From assembly GCF_947179165.1 (NCBI RefSeq), contig NC_077244.1, positions 70,230,144 through 70,294,143 of the forward strand: 64,000 bases of DNA, written 5' to 3'. This document shows, one piece after another, positions 25,552-36,190 of this stretch (positions are counted from its first letter, which is position 1; every line of letters begins with the position of its first letter). Under the pieces are notes generated by a model, which was not told where the DNA came from, ran no database searches, and worked only from the letters and a program-made list of their open reading frames with translations. Both the position numbers and the translations under genes were made by a program. The stretch comes from Solanum dulcamara. Taxonomy: Eukaryota > Streptophyta > Magnoliopsida > Solanales > Solanaceae.

Positions 25552-25736
25552 GAAGAGGAGCGTTGGAGTAACTGGTAAAGTTGCTGCTATGTGACCAGGA
25601 TGTCACAGGTTCAAGCTTTGAAAACAGCCTCTGGCAGAAATGCAAGGTAAGACTGCGTACAATAGATCCTTGTGGTCAGGCTTTTCCTCGTACCCCGTGC
25701 ATAGCGGGAACTTTAGTGCACCGGACTGCCCTTTTT
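25552..25736 (+). mobile_element. Au/SolS-family SINE with 17-bp target site duplication
   Basis: tRNA-derived short interspersed element. The head reads GAGGAGCGTTGGAGTAACTGG with the A-box. GTCACAGGTTCAAGCTTTG holds the B-box. The body contains GCGTACAATAGATCCTTGTGG and TGCATAGCGGGAACTTTAGTG. It ends GCACCGGACTGCCC plus a T tract. A 17-bp direct duplication (TATTTCATTTCTTAATT) flanks it at 25535-25551 and 25737-25753. These are standard features of Solanaceae Au/SolS SINEs, mobilised in trans by LINE enzymes. No mismatch was seen in the duplication, which suggests a fairly recent insertion. Confidence 0.9.
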
Positions 25737-26997
25737 TATTTCATTTCTTAATTATTACAATGATCCCTATATTAAATGAGATAAAAAAATATTATATTTT
25801 CTACCCAAAAAAATCTTTTCAAATTTATTTTAACATGAGATTTTTTAACAATATATATACATCTTTGAGAGAAATTTATTGGACCTCAAGCGATTGCTTT
25901 AATGGCTTTATGATCGAGACAACCTTGCATAAATCAATAACAAATTTTTTTATAAGAATTATTAAAACTATACATGATGATAAATTATTCAAGACCCAAC
26001 TGTAGTGCTGCTAATATCATGCATTATATCCGACCATTGTAATTTTAAAGTTGTGATTTTGTGTTAATGTTGGGATATTTCAGGTGAATAAAGTTTGCAT
26101 AATATCTGGTCTTTCTGTTTAATTTTCTTGTAATCAGTAATAATAATTAGTAAACAAAGTAATCATTAACAAACTATCAAATCTCTTCAATGATGAAGAG
26201 AGCACATTACCCCACCATGTCCTTTTTGATAGTATTACTTGTAACTTTCTAAAAATTATGCAAAATTTCATAAATAATTATAGTTTAGAATATGATTATG
26301 AAATGTAATTTTAGTTTGCATATTTACAAAATATAGTTATAATTAATGTATTAGGTGAAAATATTGTACCAATTATATCAATAAAAGAGTACAATGAGTA
26401 TTAATTATATCAGGCGAGTATTAGTTGTATGTACTACTATGTTTTGTAGTTTCTTAAATTGTAGTTACGCATCATAAATACAATTTTATTGATAGAACTA
26501 GTTTAATTTTTTTTATCGCTCATTACTTTTGTGACCTGTAATTTAATAGGTCAAGAACATTTTTATTTTTATTTTTATAGGAATACGTAGCAATCAACAT
26601 GTGAAATGATAGAACAAAGGAAAATATATAGAGACTGAACTCTTATGTAGCAGCCAGTGCATGTGATTGTCTTTTCTTAAGAAAAAGAAACGATCCAATC
26701 TGAAATGTTTTGTCATAATAAGAATAAAAGGTGCTTGACTTGCTTTTCTTCTTTATGACAAGACAATTCCTAATTGTTTTTCTTTATTTCTTTGGTTATG
26801 AACAGGATAAATTCAGCTTCAATGTAATCGTCCGCTAATAACATAGATATTAGGCAAGTCTCAAGTCTCGTTTTAGTGTAATAGTCCATAAATTATATAG
26901 AAGAAATACATATTTTGTGAAATGAAATAAAAAAGACGTACAAAGAATTCGACCGAAATAACAACATGTAACCAACTTAGTCATTATCCTTGCGGGT

Positions 26998-27246
26998 GAT
27001 GACGGAGTCAGGATTGTCAAACCAAAAGGGATGAAGGAAAAAGGCTCGAGAAAGCGTCCTTGGAAGGGGGAATATCTGAAAAAGTGTTAGCGGGGAGCCC
27101 AATGGTGGACACACGAACTAATCGAAGGAGATTCGACATCTATTGTTTATACTTACAAAATTATTTTAACCATATACAAATAATATAATTTTTCTTCGAA
27201 TGGGATTCGGATGAACCTCTTAGCCCCCATGTGGCTCCGCCCCTTG
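26998..27246. mobile_element. Non-autonomous DNA element (GGCGGAGCC-type ends) with 9-bp target duplication
   Basis: Left end GATGACGGAGTCAGGATT and right end CCATGTGGCTCCGCCCCTTG are imperfectly complementary. CTTGCGGGT flanks the element on both sides (26989-26997 and 27247-27255), a 9-bp duplication as made by Mutator-type elements. Similar ends occur at 44708, 49442 and 50801. Confidence 0.55.
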
Positions 27247-28859
27247 CTTGCGGGTCATGCTTGACTTGTGTTTTTGGATGTATAAAAAAGAAATCTAATT
27301 CATAATTAAAAAAATTATTAATTTTTATAATGACTTCAAGTTAATAATAATAGTAGTAGTAATACTTAAATTTATAATGAAAAAGATGTTAACTCGGATT
27401 ATTTCCTCCATGTTTTCCAAAGTAAAAAAAATGGATACTTTTCGAGTTACTTTTTGAGTTTGTATTTAGTTTGAATAGTTTATTTTATTTTTTCTCAGTT
27501 GGGAATCTTTTCTTTTCATAATTCTACCAAATATTTGTCCAATTAAACTATTTATGATTTTTAACACGTCTGATAAAGTTTAATACGCTTAATTATGTTT
27601 TTTTTTGTTCTTAACATCATTGAGAGTTTGAAAAATTTTACATTTTCAAAAGTGATAATTAGTGTCTTAAAGAGAGGAAGAAGCTTCTACTCTTAAGTAG
27701 TGAAAAAGATTTGTTAAAAGAATGACAATTTTAGGAATTTATCATATTGGTGCTTAATTCAAAGCATCTTGATATGACAGCTGCAATGAATTCGGCCAAA
27801 TTCAGTAAATTTAGATTAAATTCATTATTTATTTGAAATTTTTACTGAATAGATATAAATTACTAATTGAGAGTCTCATAATTTTTAAAAAATTAAAATT
27901 TAAAATACATCAATTTTAAATTCTGAACGGGGACTCTATCACTAAGTTAATTTATTTACTAAAAACAAAGGAGGAAAAAAAATAATCATAAAGAGCCAAG
28001 AATCTCGTGAGACCTTTCAATTTTACCGCACCCAATTCTCAATTATAGACTTAAATTCTGGTGCCCCCCCCCCCCCCCCCCGCCCCTTCTCTTCCAATCC
28101 ATCTCATTTTTTCACACATCAAACACCTTTTTACAAGTAAAAGAATTTTTAAAAAATATTTCAGTAATTGAAAAATGAAAAGTAAATATACTTAAATCTT
28201 ATATTTCCTGTCGTGGAGGGAATTGAATTATGGCCAAAACTTTTGAACTTTTCAAACAATCATACGGGGGTGGTGTATATAATTAATAGCTGCATTTCAG
28301 AATTAAGATATTACTTCCTCCGTCTCAAACTATGTATCATGTTTTTCCTTTATACTATACTTAAGAAAATATAAATTAAAAAGGGGGTTTGACTAGTAAA
28401 AATTTATTTATGTCTTAAGATATAAATTATTTTTATTAAATATTTACTCCTACTGAGATGCTTGTAGTTTTAAAAACAATTACTACGAAGAATAAAATTA
28501 AAAAAAAATTAAGTTAATTTTATCTTAAATTATTTAAAAATTAAAGATATTTTTTTAAAAAAAATTACGATAAATAATTTAGAATGAACAAAAGAAAATG
28601 ACGTTTATTGAAGGACCATATAGAGAGAAGGAGCCATCACAATTTCCTCCCTTTCCTCGTGATTTGAGATATTGTTGTTTCTTGTCCTCAAAATACCCAA
28701 TTTCCAAAACAACATGAGACAATAAAATTAAAGGAAGACCATTTAAATGAATTGAGTAAAAAAATTCTTGCATATATTAATTCATCGTTTATATATGACT
28801 ATATATATATATTTCTTTCGGTCTTGCAAAACATGTTTGAATTCGTATATCGATAAATT

Positions 28860-29518
28860 TGTTGGGTTAATTGATAGGTTGAACGAGAAATGGAGGGAAA
28901 AGAAGTGGAGGGAAAAATGATTTATTCTCTCTTGTTGTAGGAAATAAGTATTTGTCCCATATAGGTGGTGGAAAGAAAAAGTCTCTTACTTAAAAGTAGA
29001 AGCACTCCTTCATATTGCTAAAGGGTCAAGAAGAGGGTCTCCTCTCGCACCGTCGTCGTCGCTCGGCTATGGCTTTGGCTTTGGACCAATTTTTTTTAAT
29101 TTTTTAATTAATTAATAATATTTATTTAATTAATTAATTAATTGAAAATCTTGACCCTGACCCGTGACCCGACCCATTTTTTCTTTCCGGATTAATTTAA
29201 AAAGGATTTTCCTTCATTTTTCCAACAGAATTTTCTGAAAGATTGCAACCTTGTCTGAAAAGTTGCAAATATTTTCTCAACAGGCAAACCTTTTCCAACA
29301 GGTACCTTTTCAAAAAGGCTGCAAACATGCTATATATATCTGTTAATCCTCAGAATTGTTCCATACGAAAATTTTGATTGACATCTTCTTCTTCTTCTTT
29401 TCTGCACTTCTTAAAAACTCATGTGATATACTCCCTTCGAGTGGTTCGCACACACCAGAATTTGTAGTACCTCTATTTTGGTGAGTAAATCGTTCTATCC
29501 TGGAAGGAAATATTCCAA
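28860..29518 (+). repeat. Truncated 5' LTR of copia element 1
   Basis: Aligns with the first ~720 bp of the 3' LTR at 33625 and stops at ATTCCAA (29518), where gag-coding sequence begins abruptly. It includes a TATATATAT stretch and a CTTCGAGTGGTTCG segment shared with the other LTR. Confidence 0.85.
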
Positions 29519-32500
29519 GTTTCTAGATTATAAAATGATAGATAGCAGAACCGTTGGAACCCAAGTTCAAGAACTTCAACTTATTTTTCATGACCTTATT
29601 GCTGAAGGCATGTTGGTTGAAGCATTTCAAGTGGCTGCAATGATAGAAAAGTTGCCTCCTTCGTGGAGAGATTTCAAAAATTATCTAAAGCACAAACGCA
29701 AGGAAATGAAGTTGAAAGATCTTGTGATTTGTCTCAAGATTGAGGAAGATAACAAAACAGCCGAAAAGAAGTCGCATGGAAATTCAATGATTATGGAAGC
29801 GAACATCGTTGAAGATGCTGCTCCAAAGAATAAGAAAAGGAAGAAATCTTTTGGAAAGAATAATGAGCAGAACAAGAAAAAGTTCAAAGACAATTGTTAC
29901 AATTGTGAGAAAGCTAACCACAAAGCCCCAGATTGTCATCTCTCGAAAAAGGACAAGGGAAAGGGACAAGCCAATATGGTGGAGAATAAAGAAGGCATGG
30001 ATGATCTATGTGCAATGCTATTGGAATGCAACCTGGTAGAAAATCCCAAAGAATGCTGGCTTGATTCAAGAGTTACGTCGCATGTTTGTGAAGTCCGTGA
30101 AGCCTTTGCTATTTATTCCCCTGTCGCACTTGATGCAACTATCTATATGGAAAATTCTGCAACGGCTAAGATTGAAGGATATGGTAGAGTATTTCTGAAA
30201 ATGACATCCGACAATGTGGTGACGCTGAACAAAGTTTATTATGTTCCAAAAATGCGAAAGAACTTGGTTTCTGTTGGTCTTTTTATCAAGAATGGATTCA
30301 AGTGTGTTCTAGTTTCAGACAAAGTAGTTGTCAGCAAGAATAAAATGTATATAGGAAAAGGCCACCTCACTGAGGGTCTTTTCAAACTAAATGTAATGGT
30401 TGTTGATGATAATAAAGTTCAAGCTTCTTCTTACTTACTTGAGTCAAATAATTTATGGCATTCACGTTTAGGACATGTCAATCATAAAACCTTGCGAAAA
30501 TTGATTAACTTAAATGTATTGCCTAACTTTGAGTGCAATAAATCAAAATGTCAAGTATGTGTTGAATCTAAACATGCTAAGCATCCTTATAAATCTATTG
30601 AAAGGAATTCTAATCCCTTAGAATTGATTCGCACAGATATTTGTGATATGAAGTCAACACCAACTCGTGGTGGGAAAAAGTATTTTATAACTTTTATTGA
30701 CGATTGCACTCGATATTGTTATGTGTATTTGCTCAATAGTAAGGATGAAGCAATTGATGCATTTAAGCAATACAAGAACGAAGTGGAAAATCAATTGAAC
30801 AAAAAAATAAAAATGGTTAGAAGTGATAGGGGTGGTGAATACGAATCTCCTTTTGTAGAGATATGTTTAGAATATGGAATTATTCATCAAACTACTGTCC
30901 CCTACACACCATAATCAAATGGAATTATGGAAAGGAAAAATCGAACATTAAAAGAAATAATGAATATTTTATTAATAAGTTTCGGTTTACCACAGAACTT
31001 GTGGGGGGGAGCTATCCATACAGCTAATCGAATACTCAACAGGGTGCCTCACAGCAAAACACAATCTATTCCATATGAACTATAGAAATGAAGAAAACCC
31101 AACTTGAAATATTTTAAAGTATGAGGTGTTTAGCAAAAGTCCAAATTCCTTTGCCAAAAAGGGTAAAAATCGGACCAAAGATTGTGGATTGTGTTTTTAT
31201 TGGCTATGCTACAAATAGCAAAGCTTGTCGATTTTTGGTTCACAAATCTGACAATCCCAAAATTCATATTAATATGGTAATTGAATCAGATAATGCTGAA
31301 TTCTTTGAAAATATTTATCCGTATAAAACAGAATGTGAGTCCTCAAGTGAAAGATCTAAACAACCGCGAGAAGAACCGAAGAAAAGTAAACCTACCGAAG
31401 AGGATCCAAGGCGTAGCAAACGTCGAAGGATATCTACTTCCTTTGGACCAGATTTTGTGACATTCTTGCTTGAAAATGAGCCTCAAACATTTAAAGAAGC
31501 AATGTCTTTTTCTGATTCAGCATTTTGGAAAGAGGCAGTCAATAGTGAGATTCAATCAATTTTGAATAACCATACATGGGAATTGGTAGATCTTCCTCCT
31601 GGAAATAAACCTTTAGGATCAAAATAAATTTTTAAAAGGAAAATGAAAGTTGATGGCACTATTGACAAATATAAGGCAAGACTTGTGGTCAAAGGATATA
31701 GACAGAAAGAAGACCTTGATTACTTTGACACATATTCGCCATTAACAAGGATAACATCTATTCGGGTGTTAGTGGCACTGGAAGCCATATATGGTCTTGA
31801 AATCCATCAAATGGATGTTAAGATGACTTTCTTAAATGGAGAATTGGAGGAAGAAATTTACATGGAACAACCTGAGGGTTTCGTAGTTTCTGATAAAGAA
31901 AGAAAAGTGTGCAAACTTGTTAAATCACTTTATGGACTTAAACAAGCACCTAAACAATGGCATGTGAAATTTGACCAAACAATGTTGGCAAATGGATTTA
32001 AGATTAATGAATGTGATAAATGTGTTTACATTAAAAATACTCCAAATCATGAAGTCATTGTTTGTTTATATATTGATGACATGTTGATAATGAGTAGATA
32101 TATTACCGATGTGAATGCTACGAAGCGTATGCTTGCTAGCAAATTTGACATGAAAAATTTAGAGGATGTTGATTTGATCTTAGGAATTAGGATCCATAAA
32201 ACTCCACAAGGTCTAGCATTATCACAATCACATTATATTAAAAAGATACTTGATAAGTTCAAATATTTAAATTTTAATGTTGCAAAAACTCCAATTGATA
32301 TAAGTTTTGCACTTCAAAAGACTGAAGGTGAAAGTGACTCACAATTGGACTATGCACGAGTTTTGGGAAGTTTGATGTATATTATGAATTGTACACGATC
32401 AGATATAGCATGTGCTATTAGCAAACTGAGTCGATTCACGAGTAATCCCAATCAAACTCATTGGATGACAATGAAACGAGTCTTGGGGTATTTAAAACAC

Positions 32501-33041
32501 ACCCAAAATTATGCTTTGCATTATAATAAATATCCTACAACAATTAAGGGATATAGTGATGCAAACTGGATTACTGGTTCATCTGAAGTTAAATCCACGA
32601 GTGGATATATTTTCACCATTGGTGGAGGAGCAGTGTCTTGGAAATTATCAAAACAGACATGCATCGCCCGTTCTACAATGGAATCTGAATTTATAGCTTT
32701 AGACAAGACCGGTAAAGAAGCTGAATGGCTCCGAAATTTCTTGGAAGATATTCCATTTTGGCCCAAACCTTTGGCACATATATGTATACATTGTGATAGC
32801 CAAGCGGCAATAGGTAGGGCAAGGAGGGTTATGTATAACGAAAAATCGCATCACATTCGACGGCGACACTACTGTTAGACAACGACTCTCTAGTGGGGTT
32901 ATCACTATTAACTACGTAAAGTCAAGAGATAACGTATCGGATCCACTAACAAAAGGCCTATCTAGAGAGGCAGTTGAAAGATCATCAAAGAAAATGGGGT
33001 TAAGGCTAAGGACAAGTCATCATGGCGGTAACTCTACCTAG
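29519..33041 (+). pseudogene. Degenerate copia gag-pol polyprotein, 5'-truncated
   Basis: Begins inside gag (UBN2-like, IHD...IEKLPPSWRDF region). The CCHC knuckle CYNCEKANHKAPDC is at about 29898-29939. The protease site reads WLDSRVTSH, so the DSG-type active site has Arg in place of Gly. Integrase has the HHCC-like H...CQVC and core D (TDICD) and RSDRGGEYE. RT has YIDDM (about 32070), and RNase H includes YSDANW. The open frame from 29478 runs in from the LTR without a true ATG. It stops at 30912; more stops lie near 31083 and 31627, and the frame shifts near 32870. Not functional. Confidence 0.88.
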
Positions 33042-33624
33042 TAAACTGGAGATCCCAAAAACTAGGTTCAAAGAGATCAAACAAAGTTATGAATGACGGT
33101 TCAACATTGTCAAATAACTCAACCCATTCTTATGATAATGACAATGTTCAAAAATAAGGATAAAACCTTAACGTTTTTTAATGAGTTCATAAAGCATTAA
33201 AGTTTTTTAATGATTATCTAAGTCTGGCAAAAAATGACTAGATAGTGTATTTATAGGACTGCACGTTTAGAAATCACCTATGTGAGTGTGAAGTATAAGC
33301 CGTTTCAAGGGGAATGACGGTAAAGGCCCATTCTCTATGCATTCACGAAACCAGGCGGTGTTCATGGCTGAAACGAACACAACCGGGAGAACCATAGATG
33401 GTTGATGATTAATTGTGTGACTTATGTTGTCTAGTTATACAACAAAGTTCGACGGTTCAAAGATATCACATTTACCGATTAATCGAGTATATCCTATATA
33501 AGTTCACTATGAAAAGTTCAAAGGGAAACCTACTTATCCAGATGCAATTAATCTTCACTTGTATATCACATACTTATCCGTGCATTTCTTTATCTTGTAG
33601 CCATTCCCCATACATGTGGGGGAT

Positions 33625-34533
33625 TGTTAGGTTAATTGATAGGTTGAATGGGAAATGGAGGGAAAAGAAGTGGAGGGAAAAATGATTTATTCTCTCTTGC
33701 TGTATGAAATAAGCATTTGTCCCACATAGGTGGTGGAAATAAAAAGTCTCCTACTTAAAAGTAAAAGCACTCCTTCAAATTGCTAAAGGGTCAAGAAGAA
33801 GGTCTCCCTTTGCGCCGTCGTCGTCGTCGCTCGCTCGACTTCGGCTGCGGTTTCGTATTTGGATTTAGATTTGGTCAATTGATATGATTGATTGATAATC
33901 TTTTTGGACCAAATTTTCTTTAATTTTTTAATTAATTAATATTATTTATTTATTTAATTAATTGAAAATTCTAACCCGTGACCCGACCCATTTCTTTCTT
34001 TCCCGGATAATTTAAAAAGGATTTTCCTCCATTTTTTCAACATAATTTTCTGAAAGGTTGCAACCTTGTCTGAAAAGTTGCAAACATTTTTTCTCAACAT
34101 GCAAACCTTTCCCAACAGGTACCTTTTCAAAAAGGCTGCAAACAGGCTATATATATCTGTTAATCCTCAGAATTGTTCCATACGAAAATTCTGATTAACA
34201 TCTTCTTCTTCTTCTTCTTCTTTTCTGCACTTCTTAAAAACTCGTGTGATATACTCCCTTCGAGTGGTTCGTAGACATTAGAATTTGCAGTACCTCTATT
34301 TTGGTGAGTAAATCGTTCTATCCTGGGAGGAAACATTCCAAAACCTCGGGTACGTTGAAGGGAATAATTTTCTTAAGGATACACTATATATTCAGTGGGC
34401 TCGATTTTTGTTCTGACATTAATTTTTCCAGATACTGTTATTATTTTCAGTTTCAGTCCAGATTCTGTCTTTTATTACTTTCAGAAGTTTTTGTTGCTGT
34501 TTCATCATTTGTTTACAATACAGTTTGATAACA
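33625..34533 (+). repeat. 3' LTR of copia element 1 (909 bp)
   Basis: Starts TGTTAGG after the purine tract and ends GATAACA. It is complete relative to the truncated 5' LTR, carrying about 190 bp more at its 3' end (34345-34533). Confidence 0.8.
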
Positions 34534-35039
34534 ATTTTTCTTCTTTTTTTTGGTAATTGGGAACCACCTCCACGAGTGGATTAGTTGAGTGACTAGACTG
34601 ATACTCTAAACGAGACCAATACTATCAAAAAGAAAGTAGCAAAAATCATAAGAGATCTAAGTGTAATAGCCTCAAACCATTGAGAAGATGTAAACCGCAT
34701 CGATTTGTTAGACGTCAAAAATAGGAAATAAAAGTAGTAATGTCTTTGAAGTTTTTTGGAGCAAAAATAAAGTTGTTCAATAATAGGGGTGTGAAAATAA
34801 TATAAACCTATATAGTCATTTTATAAGATGACTCATTGATAGGGCCGGATCCTTCCAAGTTTTGGGGCTTACTGGTCATTATTAAGTAAAGGGCCTGGAC
34901 TGTTCATCATTTTGGACCTTTAACTGGATTCGACCAGACATAGTTGTTGACTCATGGGCCAATCTGGCCCGGTAAACAGCAGAGAAAAATTCAGGAAAAA
35001 CTACATAATTAGACATATTTCACTACCATATATATTATT

Positions 35040-35420
35040 ATTACTTATTCTTTCAAGAGTTTACTATCATATATCGAGGAAGATACACTCAGATACATGT
35101 ATTTTTCCTATCAGATACATTAAAATAGGGAGAGAGACGAGTAATGTGGAAGGAGGAGAGCGAGATTCATTATGTATCCCAAATACATGCGAATCAAACT
35201 AGATACACACTAGATACATGTATCTAGTGTGATTTACTTGTATCTAGGACACCAGATACATAGGAGATTGGTGGGCAAGATGGAGAGAGGCGAGGGAGGA
35301 GAGCGAGATTTGTTATATATTTCACAAACATGTGAATTCACTTGGATAAAATGAATCTACAACAAATTATACCTAATTTTGACCATATGTATCCCAAGTA
35401 CATGTATCTGAACACACTAA
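35040..35420. repeat. AGATACATGTATC-rich repeat with imperfect internal duplication
   Basis: AGATACA/TGTATCT words recur, and two related segments carry GAGGAGAGCGAGATT (about 35153 and 35298), each followed by TATGTATCCC or a decayed version. A perfect 26-bp palindrome lies at 35206-35231. No coding potential. Probably a transposon fragment. Confidence 0.55.
35206..35231. repeat. Perfect 26-bp palindrome
   Basis: Self-complementary with centre ACATGT: the left half is CACACTAGATACA and the right half is its exact reverse complement. The next base pair outward does not match. Confidence 0.9.
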
Positions 35421-36190
35421 AATCTAATAAAATATGTGATATTGCAAACTAGAGTATATTTATGTAAGTTCCCCAAAAGTTAATGGGAAAGTTACCGTCC
35501 ATCCGCCAACTAGGTTATCAATATAATCAAAGTTTACGCAATATATTCTGATATATTATATAAAGTATACATTACAGTTTGTGCATATTTTGTAAAGTTG
35601 AATGGTTCAGACCCATAATTATTGTACTTCATTTGGTTAGTTTGCAAAACGTATCAACTTAGAAAGTTGAAATTTCATAAAGTTTGAGGTTTTTGTTTCA
35701 TTTGGTATTGTTTTTCAGTTAGTCTTAATTCAATAAATTTAACATATAAGAAGTCAATTTTATTAACTGTACAAACATGATATCTACTAACCCAACACAT
35801 GTAAGTATGAATTATGAAAGATCAAATTTATGATCATGGTGGACCCTTTTGCTTTCAACAAAGCTTACAGATGCTTTTCCTGCATTCATTTGCATGACAG
35901 CCAAAATTTAAAGAAAGAAAAAGAAAACAAAAACTAAATTCACAATAAGGAGGCCCTAATATCATACTACTTTTTTCCTAGCACAACTTTTTAGACTCTT
36001 CTAGTCTTCTTCTAATATTTTTTTTTCCTTCAAATAATCGTTGTTCTGATCAGCTTGCGCCACACCTTAACAACATCTTGTGATCTTTCCAAGTAAAAGA
36101 GAAAAAACAAAGATCCTTTTACATTTAACTGTGAAGTGTATGCACAAGAAAGACCTATTTACTATGGCTGTCCATCATCAATTTGGGATC

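Larger units (their letters stand above)
24570..28859. other. AT-rich intergenic region with scattered repeats
   Basis: No credible gene in about 4.3 kb. Listed separately are the SINE (25552-25736) and a MITE (26998-27246). Also visible: a MITE-like left end CTTCCTCCGTCTCAAACTATG at about 28315 without a matching right end, a run of about 18-19 C near 28063-28081, and transposon-derived text near 24950. Remaining open frames are short and AT-driven. Confidence 0.55.
28860..34533 (+). mobile_element. Ty1/copia LTR retrotransposon (older, 5'-deleted copy)
   Basis: Related direct repeats at 28860-29518 and 33625-34533 bracket a gag-pol region in copia order (gag knuckle, protease, integrase, RT, RNase H). 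A purine-rich tract GTGGGGGAT (33616-33624) precedes the 3' LTR, which starts TGTTA and ends TAACA. The 5' LTR, primer-binding site and gag start are interrupted by a deletion at 29518/29519. The LTRs differ at many positions, including a longer CTT run in the 3' copy, so the insertion is old. The 5-bp flanks (AAATT, ATTTT) do not match. Confidence 0.88.
34534..36190. other. Intergenic region between copia element 1 and the carboxypeptidase 3' end
   Basis: No gene seen. It contains a GATACATGTATC-rich repeat (35040-35420) with a long palindrome and, close to 36190, the 3' UTR of the leftward carboxypeptidase gene. Confidence 0.5.

Noticed and set aside
28063..28081. Long poly-C run
   Set aside because: Probably simple homopolymer slippage (or assembly uncertainty); a similar C-rich tract lies at 41514-41532. 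No function inferred.
29478..29520. MVSKSFYPGRK as a gag start
   Set aside because: The start codon is TTG and the text is LTR sequence; the same LTR text recurs at 34301 without gag.
28855..34538. Target duplication for copia element 1
   Set aside because: The 5-bp flanks AAATT and ATTTT do not match, so no duplication is claimed.
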